This document shows positions 1 through 7,843 of a DNA stretch of 64,000 bases, one piece after another (the stretch's first letter is position 1; each line of letters opens with the position of its first letter). The DNA comes from Oceanisphaera sp. IT1-181 (lineage in GTDB: Bacteria > Pseudomonadota > Gammaproteobacteria > Enterobacterales > Aeromonadaceae). The stretch spans positions 2,413,001-2,477,000 of the forward strand of contig NZ_CP136856.1 of the NCBI RefSeq assembly GCF_033807535.1, in the 5' to 3' direction. The notes below the pieces were generated by a model. That model saw nothing but the letters and a program-made list of their open reading frames with translations. It had not been told where the DNA came from and did not search any database. The translations under genes were made by a program, and so were the position numbers.

Positions 1-534
1 CTTGAGCTTGCCGTACACGCCAGTGCCCGTAATGTGGGCAATTAATTCTTTAAATCCGCCGTGCTCGCCTTCGTGCACGCTCACCACTTCTATCTGCCAA
101 CGCTGTTGTTCCGCGTACTTGGTGTACATGCGAAATAAGTCACCGGCAAAAATAGCCGCTTCATCGCCACCGGCACCGGCGCGCAGTTCTAAGAAACAGT
201 TATTGTCGTCATTGGGATCTTTAGGTAACAGCAGGATCTGCAGCTCATGGCTGAGCGCTTCAATGGTTTCTTTGGCCGCCTCAATTTCTTCTTCGGCCAT
301 GGCCTTCATTTCGGCGTCATCTTCCGCCAACATTTCTTCACCGGCGGCCAAGTCTGCTTCTGCCTGACAATAGCGCACATAACAGCCCACTATGTCTTCT
401 AGCTGAGCATACTCTTTGGTAAGCCCACGATATTGCTCTTGATTGTTGATCACTGAGGCTTCACTAAGCAGCGCTTGAATCTCTTCGTGACGCTCTTGCA
501 GGCCTTCCAGCTTTCTTAATATGGATTTATTCAT
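1..534 (-). CDS. prfA: Peptide chain release factor 1 (5' part only)
   Basis: RF1 reads stop codons UAA and UAG and triggers peptidyl-tRNA hydrolysis on the ribosome. The minus-strand frame starts at an ATG (534-532) reading MNKSILRKLEGLQERHEE and stays open to the window edge, giving 178 of about 360 residues. Recognisable RF1 stretches are ELRAGAGGDEAA and HEGEHGGFKE. The anticodon-like PXT motif and the GGQ loop lie outside the window, so intactness cannot be judged. It begins 23 bp after the hemA stop on the same strand, the usual hemA-prfA operon order of gammaproteobacteria. Confidence 0.96.
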   Translation of the reverse strand, partial: MNKSILRKLEGLQERHEEIQALLSEASVINNQEQYRGLTKEYAQLEDIVGCYVRYCQAEADLAAGEEMLAEDDAEMKAMAEEEIEAAKETIEALSHELQILLLPKDPNDDNNCFLELRAGAGGDEAAIFAGDLFRMYTKYAEQQRWQIEVVSVHEGEHGGFKELIAHITGTGVYGKLK

Positions 535-557
535 CAGGTCTCGCCGCTATGGCTCAA

Positions 558-1817
558 TCAGTGTTGGCCAAGTTTCAAATTATGGGCAAGCACGGTCAGC
601 AAATCTTGATTGCCGTCTTTGCCGGCTTGGTTCAGTGCCTGAGTCGGCGTGTGGATCAATTTATTGGTCAGGCGACGGGCCAGTCGTTGCACCACTTGTT
701 GGCTGTCTTTACCTTGCGCCAATGCTTGCAACGCCAAGATCAGCTCTTGTTGCTGCAGGTGCTCGGCGTGGGTGCGATAGTCTTGGATAAGCTTCACCGA
801 CTCCAGCGAGCGATACCAAGCCATAAAGTGGTCACGCTCCTCGATGATGATCACTTCAGCCTGGCCCGCAGCCTGTTGGCGCGTCGCCATATTCTGCTCA
901 ATAATGCCTTGCAGATCGTCCACCGTATATAAATAAGCGTCGTTCAGCTCATCTACTTCTGGCTCAATATCACGGGGCACGGCGATGTCGACAAATAAAA
1001 TCGGCTGCTGGCGGCGGGCCTTGAGCGCGCGCTCCACTAAGCCTTTACCGATAATCGGCAAGGGGCTGGCGGTAGAGCTGATCACAATATCGGCTTTCGG
1101 CAAATATTCGGGAATTTGCTCCAGCGTCATCACCTGGGCATTAAACTCACTCGCCAAGTTTTGCGCTCGCTCTAGCGTGCGGTTAGCCACCATCATCTGC
1201 GTGACCGACTGCTCTTTTAAATGCCGCGCTACCAACTCTATGGTTTCGCCGGCACCCACCAGCAACACCTTGGTGTGGCTGAGATCAGAGAAGATACGCT
1301 TGGCCAAACTCACGGCGGCAAAGGCCACCGACACGGCACTGGCGCCAATTTCGGTTTCGGTGCGCACCCGTTTGGCCACGGAGAAGGTTTTTTGGAACAT
1401 GCGATCCAGTGTGCCCTTAAGGCTGCCCACTTTTTGCGACTGGTTATAGGCCAGTTTTATTTGTCCCAAAATTTGCGGCTCGCCCAGCACTAAAGAGTCA
1501 AGGCCACAAGAAACGCGCATTAAGTGCCGCACCGCTTCTTCACCGTGGTATTGATACAGGCAAGTATTGAGCTCGGTTTCATCTAATTGATGAAAATCTT
1601 GTAACCACAGGCGTACCAGATGGCTATCGCCCTCCGGCCCTAAACTGCAATAGAGTTCCGTGCGATTACAAGTAGACAGGATCACCGCCTCGCCTACGCC
1701 TGGGGTACGCATCAGCTCCTGCAGTGCCCTAGGGGCGACTTCAGGACCAAATGCGACCCGCTCGCGCAGTGCGACGGATGCTGTCTTATGATTAATACCC
1801 AGTACCAACAGGCTCAT
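558..1817 (-). CDS. hemA: Glutamyl-tRNA reductase
   Basis: Catalyses NADPH-dependent reduction of glutamyl-tRNA(Glu) to glutamate-1-semialdehyde, the first committed step of C5 haem synthesis. The 419 residues open with MSLLVLGINHKTASV. The catalytic cysteine is Cys50 in STCNRTELY, and a glycine-rich nucleotide-binding segment (VLLVGAGE) lies near residue 190. Length matches the family. It is divergent from lolB with about 120 bp between the starts, and prfA follows downstream. In enterobacteria the N-terminal residues govern haem-dependent proteolysis; this start aligns with that form. Confidence 0.98.
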   Translation of the reverse strand: MSLLVLGINHKTASVALRERVAFGPEVAPRALQELMRTPGVGEAVILSTCNRTELYCSLGPEGDSHLVRLWLQDFHQLDETELNTCLYQYHGEEAVRHLMRVSCGLDSLVLGEPQILGQIKLAYNQSQKVGSLKGTLDRMFQKTFSVAKRVRTETEIGASAVSVAFAAVSLAKRIFSDLSHTKVLLVGAGETIELVARHLKEQSVTQMMVANRTLERAQNLASEFNAQVMTLEQIPEYLPKADIVISSTASPLPIIGKGLVERALKARRQQPILFVDIAVPRDIEPEVDELNDAYLYTVDDLQGIIEQNMATRQQAAGQAEVIIIEERDHFMAWYRSLESVKLIQDYRTHAEHLQQQELILALQALAQGKDSQQVVQRLARRLTNKLIHTPTQALNQAGKDGNQDLLTVLAHNLKLGQH

Positions 1818-1940
1818 GAGGATTGTATGCGGCTCGTTACATCTTTCAAGTAGCCGAGTATTGTACGAGAAACACTAAGGCTTTAAAAGGCGCGACGCTT
1901 GCCCTTATACTGGCCACACATTTTTTGCTGAGGATAAATC

Positions 1941-2516
1941 GTGCGCAATCTACTGATAATGTTGACGCTATTATGGCTGTCAGGCTGTGCCTACAAGGCT
2001 GAACAAGCGCCAGCAGGCTCTTGGCAGGCCCAACAAAATACTTTGTCACAACTGCAAAATTGGCAGCTCTCCGCCAAGCTCGGCATTATTACGCCCGATG
2101 AACGCGGCAGTTTGAGCTTATTTTGGCGTCAAAATAGTAATGATTACCGCATGAATCTCACCAACGTGGTCGGCAAACGAGTCTTTGACTTAAGCCGCAG
2201 CGGCCAAAAGGTGCAGCTCATCGACAGCAAAGGCGAGCTTCATCAAGCCAGTAATGCGCGGGATTTAGTACTAGAGCTAACCGGCTGGGATTTACCGGTT
2301 GAGCAATTATCTTACTGGATCAAAGGCCTGCCAGGCGTTGGCGACAAGGTCACCTATGATGCCCAACAAAGACCCGAAACCATTAGCGCCCACGGCTGGC
2401 AATTACAATATTTAGGCTACACGCAAATCGACGGTCTCTGGCTTCCGAGCCGCCTTAACCTCACGCACAACGACACCCAACTGCGCTTGGCCATTAGCCA
2501 ATGGGAATTTAAGTAA
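1941..2516 (+). CDS. lolB: Outer-membrane lipoprotein receptor LolB
   Basis: LolB accepts lipoproteins from periplasmic LolA and inserts them into the outer membrane; it is itself a lipoprotein. The 191-residue product has a type II signal with lipobox LSGC (Cys16), followed by a mature region with family patterns such as WQLSAKLGI, GKRVFDL and YWIKGLPG. The start is GTG at 1941, preceded by a GAGGAT ribosome-binding site; the next ATG (MLTLLW) would shorten the signal peptide. Divergent from hemA and followed by ispE and prs, as in E. coli. Confidence 0.95.
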   Translation: MRNLLIMLTLLWLSGCAYKAEQAPAGSWQAQQNTLSQLQNWQLSAKLGIITPDERGSLSLFWRQNSNDYRMNLTNVVGKRVFDLSRSGQKVQLIDSKGELHQASNARDLVLELTGWDLPVEQLSYWIKGLPGVGDKVTYDAQQRPETISAHGWQLQYLGYTQIDGLWLPSRLNLTHNDTQLRLAISQWEFK

Positions 2517-2738
2517 CGTGAAGCGTGAAGCAAAATAGACTAAATCTAGATCCTGACGTGCGTCAGGATGACGGCAAAGAGAAAAGACAGTTCTACGCCG
2601 TCATATCGGGCTCGCCCCAGTATCTAAACTTTTGGTTTTTAAGGCCTAAAAAATTCTGACGTGCAACAGAACGACGGCTAAACAGCGTCGTAAAAATTAC
2701 CTTGGTGTTTTATATCTACCTTAATGAGAGAGCTGAAA
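2517..2738. repeat. Intergenic region with one copy of the CCTGACGTGCGTCAGG palindromic repeat (R1)
   Basis: This gap holds CCTGACGTGCGTCAGG with its GATGACGGC tail (about 2550-2575), then the companion half GTCATATCGGGCTCGCCCCAG (about 2600-2622). The same pair recurs around 7.3-7.6, 9.75-9.9, 34.2-34.3 and 35.7 kb. A short GTGAAGC heptad pair follows the lolB stop. Confidence 0.75.
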
Positions 2739-3608
2739 ATGCTATTGCTACCGGCGCCAGCTAAATTAAATTTATTTTTAACCATCACCGGTCGCCGTGA
2801 TGACGGCTATCACAATCTGCAAACGTTGTTTCAGTTTGTGGATTATGGCGACACCCTTAGGTTTAACCTAGCACCTGAGGGCGAGCTTAAGCTGACCCAT
2901 GCACTCGCCTCTTGTGAACTGACATCCAACGCAATAAATAGGGTGGCGCCTGAGCAAAACTTAATCATTAAGGCGGCACGTTTGCTGCAAGCGCACACCG
3001 GTTGCCGCCAAGGCGCGCACATTGAGCTGACCAAGCGCCTGCCCATGGGCGGCGGACTCGGTGGCGGATCCAGTGATGCGGCCACCACCTTGCTGGCACT
3101 GAATCAACTGTGGCAGCTGGGACTAAGTATCGATGAGCTGGCGACCTTGGGGTTGCGCTTAGGCGCCGATGTGCCGGTGTTTGTGCGCGGAGAAGCCGCC
3201 TTTGCCGAAGGCGTGGGCGAGCAATTAACGCCCGTCTCACCGGCTGAGCCTTGGTATGTTATATTGTGCCCAAATGTGTCCGTGGCCACCGCTGATATTT
3301 TTCAAGACCCGGAGCTTATTCGTAATAGCCCTGTGCTAAATTTGTCGCAGTGGTTAAGCGCAAGCTGGCGCAATGATTGCGAGCCGCTGGTTAAAAAGCG
3401 TCACCCCGAGGTTGCCAAGCTCCTTAGCTGGTTGGTAGAATATGCGCCGTCAAGAATGACGGGCACGGGGGCCTGTATCTTCGCCAGTTTTGACAGCCAG
3501 CAAACGGCTGAAGAAGTACTGGCCAAGGCTCCACAGGGAATGTCGGGGTTTGTAGCTAAAGGTTGCAATCAATCGCCCTTAATCAGTGCCATAGCGCGCA
3601 AAAACTAA
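2739..3608 (+). CDS. ispE: 4-diphosphocytidyl-2-C-methyl-D-erythritol kinase
   Basis: Phosphorylates CDP-methylerythritol at the 2-hydroxyl, a step of the MEP pathway to isoprenoid precursors. This is a GHMP-family kinase of 289 residues: the N-terminal PAPAKLNLFL and DDGYHNLQTL motifs are present, and the ATP-binding glycine loop LPMGGGLGGGSSDAATT occupies residues 101-117. The C-terminal segment has MTGTGACIFA. I chose ATG 2739 over the in-frame ATG 2724 because a GAGAGAG stretch sits 8-9 bases upstream and the length then fits homologues. It sits between lolB and prs. Confidence 0.96.
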   Translation: MLLLPAPAKLNLFLTITGRRDDGYHNLQTLFQFVDYGDTLRFNLAPEGELKLTHALASCELTSNAINRVAPEQNLIIKAARLLQAHTGCRQGAHIELTKRLPMGGGLGGGSSDAATTLLALNQLWQLGLSIDELATLGLRLGADVPVFVRGEAAFAEGVGEQLTPVSPAEPWYVILCPNVSVATADIFQDPELIRNSPVLNLSQWLSASWRNDCEPLVKKRHPEVAKLLSWLVEYAPSRMTGTGACIFASFDSQQTAEEVLAKAPQGMSGFVAKGCNQSPLISAIARKN

Positions 3609-3897
3609 CTTGCGGCGTCATCAATACGGCAAACTCGACAGCAATGTCAGAAAATGGGGATGGGCCCATTTTCGCTCTTGTCCCAAGGGTTAATTGGCTG
3701 TTAGGTGTGATCGACAGGTGGTAAGGCTTACGCCATCTCGCCGTTTGAGTTATCCGACTCAACATCCTGTAAGATGCACTTGAATACTCTAAAACGAATT
3801 TTAAAACGGGCTGGATAGCGAATCAGTTGTTCGTGATAACGGGTTCACGGCCCCGTCCAGTCTCGCCACCCATGAAATAATCCTGAGGTTTTCAACC
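3609..3897 (+). promoter_or_regulatory. Leader and probable promoter region of prs
   Basis: A 289-bp gap. A hairpin AAAATGGG/CCATTTT (about 3652-3673) could end ispE transcription but lacks a clear T run. A weak sigma70-like pair TTGAGT (3745) and TAAGAT (3770) has a 19-bp spacer. No PurR-like palindrome was seen. Confidence 0.35.
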
Positions 3898-4845
3898 GTG
3901 CCCGACATGAAGCTGTTTGCTGGTAATGCTACACCGGAACTCGCCCAACGTATCGCTGATCGTTTGTTCATTAAACTGAGTGCTGCCGATGTTGGCCGTT
4001 TTAGTGACGGTGAGATAAGTGTGCAAATCAACGAAAATGTACGGGGCGGCGATGTGTTTATCATCCAATCGACCTGTGCACCCACCAACGATAACTTGAT
4101 GGAATTGATTGTGATGATAGATGCGCTGCGTCGCGCATCTGCCGGTCGTATTACCGCCGTTATCCCCTACTTTGGTTATGCTCGCCAAGACCGTCGCGTA
4201 CGCTCTTCTCGTGTGCCCATTACCGCTAAAGTAGTGGCCGACTTCCTGTCTAGCGTAGGGGTTGACCGCGTGTTGACCGTTGACCTGCATGCCGAGCAAA
4301 TCCAAGGTTTCTTCGATGTGCCGGTAGACAATGTGTTTGGCACTCCAGTGCTGTTAGAAGACATGCTGTCTAAGAACTTGCAAAATGCAGTGGTCGTTTC
4401 ACCTGATATTGGTGGTGTAGTGCGTGCGCGCGCCGTCGCTAAATTGTTGGATGAAACCGAAATTGCCATTATCGACAAGCGTCGTCCTCGCGCCAACGTA
4501 TCTCAGGTGATGAACCTGATTGGCGATGTTGAAGGCCGTGACTGCGTAATCGTTGATGACATGATCGACACTGGTGGCACCTTGTGCAAAGCCGCAGAAG
4601 CACTGAAAGAGCGTGGCGCCAAGCGCGTGTTCGCTTATGCGACTCACGCCGTGTTCTCTGGCAATGCCTACCAGAACATCAAAGACTCTGTGATTGATGA
4701 AGTGATCATCACCGACTCAGTGCCTTTGAGCGATGAAATGAGGTCTTTGAGTAAAGTGAAGCAGTTGTCACTGTCGCCAATGCTGGCCGAAGCTATTCGT
4801 CGCATCAGCAACGAAGAGTCCATCTCCGCCATGTTCGAGCATTAA
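3898..4845 (+). CDS. prs: Ribose-phosphate pyrophosphokinase
   Basis: Makes PRPP from ribose 5-phosphate and ATP for purine, pyrimidine, NAD, histidine and tryptophan synthesis; the xanthine phosphoribosyltransferase at 54.8 kb uses its product. The 315 residues are close to E. coli Prs over the whole length: MPDMKLFAGNATPELA at the start, the flexible-loop region ARQDRRVRS, the PRPP-binding loop DDMIDTGGTLC and the C-terminal EESISAMFEH. The start is GTG 3898, as in E. coli, with GAGG upstream. A strong terminator follows. Confidence 0.98.
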   Translation: MPDMKLFAGNATPELAQRIADRLFIKLSAADVGRFSDGEISVQINENVRGGDVFIIQSTCAPTNDNLMELIVMIDALRRASAGRITAVIPYFGYARQDRRVRSSRVPITAKVVADFLSSVGVDRVLTVDLHAEQIQGFFDVPVDNVFGTPVLLEDMLSKNLQNAVVVSPDIGGVVRARAVAKLLDETEIAIIDKRRPRANVSQVMNLIGDVEGRDCVIVDDMIDTGGTLCKAAEALKERGAKRVFAYATHAVFSGNAYQNIKDSVIDEVIITDSVPLSDEMRSLSKVKQLSLSPMLAEAIRRISNEESISAMFEH

Positions 4846-4858
4846 TTTGCAAAGCATA

Positions 4859-4890
4859 GCGCCGAGCGCCCAGCACTAAGCGCCCAGCAA
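4859..4890. repeat. 7-bp-period repeat, GCGCCNA type
   Basis: Reads as consecutive heptamers GCGCCGA, GCGCCCA, GCACTAA, GCGCCCA, GCAAAAT between the prs stop and its terminator. Similar strings lie at 11.74, 22.35, 37.66 and 57.57 kb. Confidence 0.7.
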
Positions 4891-4894
4891 AATA

Positions 4895-4928
4895 AAGCCC
4901 CGAACCGGCAAAGGTTCGGGGCTTTTTT
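4895..4928 (+). terminator. Rho-independent terminator of prs
   Basis: Perfect 12-bp stem AAGCCCCGAACC/GGTTCGGGGCTT with a six-base loop, followed by six T. Confidence 0.92.
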
Positions 4929-4972
4929 GTGTTTGTTGCCATGTAGGCCAACAGATGTTTATAGCTGGCACT

Positions 4973-5065
4973 TTTTTAGACAGAGAGTTTCGCCGAGCCT
5001 GCGGTGTAGCGTAGCAGGAAGTTTTTAAACCCAACATCAAAACCGTGCCGAATAAATTGGCACCT
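4973..5065. repeat. Left part of composite repeat R2, split by the IS110 element
   Basis: Contains CCTGCGGTGTAGCGTAGCAGG, TTTTTAAACCCAACATCAAA and the arm GTGCCGAATAAATTGGCACCT. The same order is seen at 37.85-37.88 kb. The arm breaks off exactly at the CT of the IS border; its expected continuation (ACAAAA) resumes at 6318. Confidence 0.75.
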
Positions 5066-5079
5066 TGTATGTTTAAGTC

Positions 5080-5250
5080 AGATGAATTGATAGAGTATTT
5101 AACAGTTACTGGGGAAGCCGTTGGCACCTGGAGGCAGTATTTACTGACCTCGTTTGTAGATTGGCTCCCCGCCTCATTGCAAAGCTCGAAGAGTATCAGG
5201 AAGCCGATAAGAATCGGACTTCGCATCACAAGGTTGAGGTTGCATAAAGT
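5080..5250 (+). ncRNA. Predicted IS110 bridge RNA with target- and donor-binding loops
   Basis: In IS110-group elements the non-coding left end is transcribed into a bispecific guide RNA. Two internal loops can be seen here. Target loop: closing stem GGGG(A)AGCC 5111-5119 with GGCTCCCC 5163-5170; left guide TTGGCACCT 5121-5129, identical to the left flank 5057-5065; inner hairpin GAGG-CAGT-ATTT-ACTG-A-CCTC (5131-5151); right guide TTTGTAG 5153-5159, the reverse complement of CTACAAA at 6316-6322. Donor loop: closing stem CCTCA 5172-5176 with TGAGG 5235-5239; guide AGAGTATC 5190-5197, identical to the right end 6309-6316; inner hairpin GAAG-CCGAT-AAGA-ATCGG-A-CTTC (5200-5222); guide ACAAG 5228-5232, complementary to CTTGT 5064-5068. 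Both inner hairpins bulge one A at the same place. RNA ends are estimates. Confidence 0.8.
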
Positions 5251-5307
5251 ACGAGGTCGAGGAACCAGTGACCATTATCTAACAAACCATTGCTTAAAGG
5301 AAAGGCC

Positions 5308-6300
5308 ATGAACGTCTTTGTGGGGATTGATATTGCAGCTAAAACATTTGACCTCGTGATGAGAAGTAATGGTCGGTCATCTAAAGTTGAGCAGTTCAAA
5401 CAAACACCCCAAGGGCACGCCAAAGCAGTCAAACGACTCCTGGCTAAAACGGCTTCTCTTATCGTGATGGAAGCGACGGGAATTTACTATTTTGACTTGG
5501 CCGTCGCCTTGGTAAAAGCAGGATTACCCGTCGCCGTTATTAACCCCAAAAGCTTCCATCACTTTGCTACGCTTAAGCTGACGGGAAGCAAGACCGATGG
5601 TATCGACTCGGCCCTGTTGGCTGAGTACGGTGAGCGTATGGAGCCTCGACTCTGGACACCACCAAGCGAGAGCCACCTTGGCCTGCGGGACATCGGTAGG
5701 CAGATTAACCGCCTCACTGGTACACGCACCCAAGCGAAGAACCGGTTGCATGCGTTGCAAGCCAAACAGGCAACGATGCCGATGATAATCGAGGATGAGG
5801 AGGACGGGATTGATATGCTAAGCCGGCGTATTGACCGTCTGACGCAGGCCGCCCTCGCGTTAATTGCAGAGTCAGAAATACTTTCTCTGCATTTAAAGAA
5901 TATGTCTGCTGCGAAGGGCGTAGGAAGGGCAACAGCACTCATTGTGTTGGCTGAATTATGCGTCCTACCTAAGGATTTAAAAGCGCCACAAGTTAGTCGA
6001 TTTGCAGGGCTTGATGTGCGTCTCACGCAGTCAGGAACAAGTGTTAACCGACCTGCACGGCTCAGTAAAGCAGGTAATGCGTACCTTCGCTCGGCATTAT
6101 ATATGCCAGCGATGTGTGCAGCTCAGCACGACGTCAGGGCCAAAGCATTTTCAGAGGCGTTGGTCTCACGTGGCAAGAAAAAGATACAGGCTCAGTGCGC
6201 GATAATGAGAAAATATCTCACTGGCTTGTGGGCCTGTATGAAGACAGAAACGCCGTTTGATTCGACGTTATTGTTCAGTGAACAGCATATAAAATCTTGA
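5308..6300 (+). CDS. IS110-family transposase (DEDD recombinase)
   Basis: Recombinase that, guided by the bridge RNA, joins element ends to target DNA. The 330 residues start at ATG 5308 with AGGAAAGG just upstream; the frame opens at 5290 but that start lacks a good ribosome-binding site. The N-terminal RuvC-like DEDD domain shows GIDIAAKTFD, VMEATG and SKTDGIDSALLAEYG, carrying the acidic residues. A coiled middle section follows, then the C-terminal Tnp domain with KGVGRATALIVLAEL and RFAGLDVRLTQSGTSV; a serine in this half is the expected nucleophile. No frameshift or stop. Its TGA stop overlaps the TTGACG -35 half of the predicted junction promoter. Confidence 0.95.
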   Translation: MNVFVGIDIAAKTFDLVMRSNGRSSKVEQFKQTPQGHAKAVKRLLAKTASLIVMEATGIYYFDLAVALVKAGLPVAVINPKSFHHFATLKLTGSKTDGIDSALLAEYGERMEPRLWTPPSESHLGLRDIGRQINRLTGTRTQAKNRLHALQAKQATMPMIIEDEEDGIDMLSRRIDRLTQAALALIAESEILSLHLKNMSAAKGVGRATALIVLAELCVLPKDLKAPQVSRFAGLDVRLTQSGTSVNRPARLSKAGNAYLRSALYMPAMCAAQHDVRAKAFSEALVSRGKKKIQAQCAIMRKYLTGLWACMKTETPFDSTLLFSEQHIKS

Positions 6301-6317
6301 CGTCCAACAGAGTATCT
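6297..6317 (+). promoter_or_regulatory. Right-end half of an IS110 circle-junction promoter
   Basis: TTGACG at 6297-6302 is 15 bp from the right end. If the ends are joined through the CT core, TG from 5066-5067 completes a 17-bp spacer before TATGTT (5068-5073). The promoter would exist only in the circular form and would transcribe the guide RNA and transposase. Confidence 0.65.
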
Positions 6318-6457
6318 ACAAAAACCACCGTAGCCCTGTAGCCGGCAATTTATTCGCCGGGCCAGCGTAGCTGGATGTATTTAAATCTCCAAATCAAGAC
6401 CAAGACCTACTGTGCCGAATACTTTCTACCTTAAACAGAGGCACCTCCAAACACTGT
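6318..6457. repeat. Right part of the R2 repeat beyond the IS110 insertion
   Basis: Begins ACAAAAACCACCG directly at the IS edge, then an inverted R2 arm, CTGTAGCCGGCAATTTATTC, with the GGCCAGCGTAGCTGG hairpin (about 6359-6373). The IS therefore sits in the left arm of an inverted R2 pair. The rest of the gap to the permease gene shows nothing recognised. Confidence 0.7.
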
Positions 6458-7186
6458 TTACATATAAAACCTGAAAAAATAGTAACCACTCAAACCAATC
6501 CCGAACGTCACTATGCTCCAGGCCAGCAATTTGGGTCGGATCCATTTCAAGATCTTGGCACCGAGCTGGCCGCCGATTAAATAGCCCACCGCCAGTATTA
6601 GTCCGCCCTGCCAATACACCAGTCCCGATAGCGAATACACCACTATAGTGGCGCCACTGGCCAGCATCGACAGATACAGCTTAATGGCGTGTTGTTGTAA
6701 GTTAGTGCCCATGCGCAGCTGGCCGGTCAACGACATAAACAGCACCCCTAAGCCGCCACCAAAGAAGCCGCCGTAAAAGCTGCCACTGAACAATAATGGC
6801 CAGCCAGCTTTGCGCAGTACCAGCGGCCCTTCAAAGCCGGCTTTGCTGAGTAATTGGCGGGCATATAACAGGCTGACCGCCAGCAAGAGCCAAGGCACCA
6901 GATAGTTAAAGCTGCTGGCATCAAATTGCACCAGTGCCAAGGCACCTAAGCCACCACCCAATAAGCCAATTAATGTTAACGCCGCCAAGGGGCCTCTTTT
7001 TAACTGCCTACGTATGCTCCAAAACGCACTCACATAACCGGGCCAAGAAGCCACGCTGGCGGTGGCAACCGCCGAGGTACTGGGGACTCCTAACGCTAAT
7101 AATGCGGGCAACGTAAAAAACAGACCGCCACCGGCCAGCGCATTCACTATGCCTGCCAACAACGACCAGCCCAATAACTCAAACAT
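6458..7186 (-). CDS. TSUP-family membrane permease (TauE/SafE-like)
   Basis: A 242-residue polytopic membrane protein of the 4-toluene sulfonate uptake/TauE-SafE family, usually tied to sulfite, sulfonate or other organic anion movement; the substrate cannot be read from sequence. The N-terminal LLAGIVNALAGGGLFFTLPALL and the repeated half FYGGFFGGGLGVLFM show the duplicated glycine-rich motif of the family, and about eight hydrophobic segments are visible. It stands alone between two repeat-rich gaps, so context gives no clue to its job. Confidence 0.85.
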   Translation of the reverse strand: MFELLGWSLLAGIVNALAGGGLFFTLPALLALGVPSTSAVATASVASWPGYVSAFWSIRRQLKRGPLAALTLIGLLGGGLGALALVQFDASSFNYLVPWLLLAVSLLYARQLLSKAGFEGPLVLRKAGWPLLFSGSFYGGFFGGGLGVLFMSLTGQLRMGTNLQQHAIKLYLSMLASGATIVVYSLSGLVYWQGGLILAVGYLIGGQLGAKILKWIRPKLLAWSIVTFGIGLSGYYFFRFYM

Positions 7187-7843
7187 TCATAATCCTTCGT
7201 TCAAAATAAACCCTGCAGGCAGCGGTAAGCTTAAGACAAAGACAAACACCGCCCTTCTGCCGTCATACCGGGCTTGCCCCGGTATCTCGCTTTTAGCCTT
7301 AAAGACAAAACCTAGATCCTGACGTGCGTCAGGAAGACGGCAGAAATACAAAACATCGCTCTCTGCTGTCATACCGGGCCTGTTCCGGTATCTCGCTCTT
7401 GGTCTTAAAACCAAAACCCAGATCCTGATTTTCATCAGGAAGACGGCATAAGGGCAAGATCCTGACGTGCGTCAGGAAGACGGCAGAAACACAAAACATT
7501 GCTCTCTGCTGTCATACCGAGCCTGCCCCGGTATCTCACTCTTGGTCTTAAAACCAAAACCCAGATCCTGATTTTCATCAGGATGACGATTGAGGGCGAG
7601 ATCCTGACGTGCGTCAAGATGACTACATACACATAAATACTGCCCTTGGTTTTAACGGCGTATAACATAAGACGTATAGCGACGCTTTCACCTCAACCGT
7701 GAGCTTGAGAGCGATGTTTTACGCGCATCTTTACAGTCGCCCTACGATTTTCGCGCTATTATGCCGCTTTCTGCTAGTCAAGGTGGCCATTATTGCCGCT
7801 CTTAATTAGAATGTGGCGTAATTTTTAACGGCCAAGTTAGTAT
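7187..7843. repeat. 657-bp gap filled by R1 repeats, including a 143-bp tandem duplication
   Basis: A unit beginning GATCCTGACGTGCGTCAGGA starts at 7315, 7458 (143 bp later) and 7600 (142 bp later, truncated near 7624). Each full unit contains a CCTGACGTGCGTCAGG palindrome, a CATACCGGGCCTG..CCGGTATCTC hairpin and a TCTTGGTCTTAAAACCAAAA hairpin. A further half unit lies at 7253-7290. From 7630 to 7843 I see no gene; the pth promoter must be here. Confidence 0.85.

Larger units (their letters stand above)
5066..6317 (+). mobile_element. IS110-family insertion sequence, 1252 bp, complete
   Basis: The left border follows CT at 5064-5065 and the right end carries CT at 6316-6317. Removing one CT plus the element restores TTGGCACCTACAAAA, which matches the edge of the R2 repeat found elsewhere in the window (for example GCCTACAAAAG near 37.80 kb). 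There are no terminal inverted repeats and no larger target duplication, as expected for the IS110 group, where a dinucleotide core is shared. It holds a 242-bp non-coding left end, one DEDD transposase and a 17-bp right end. The transposase is undamaged and the guide matches are intact, so the insertion is probably recent (inference). Confidence 0.88.

Noticed and set aside
3745..3775. PurR operator upstream of prs
   Set aside because: No ACGCAAACGT-type palindrome found; only a weak promoter-like pair is visible.
5045..5311. 88-residue plus-strand frame across the IS110 left end
   Set aside because: Crosses the IS border and the structured guide RNA. An open frame there would be accidental; stems and guide matches explain the sequence better.
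7187..7668. Two similar small minus-strand frames (82 and 77 residues)
   Set aside because: Their similarity comes from the 143-bp DNA tandem repeat, not from gene duplication; they have no ribosome-binding sites.
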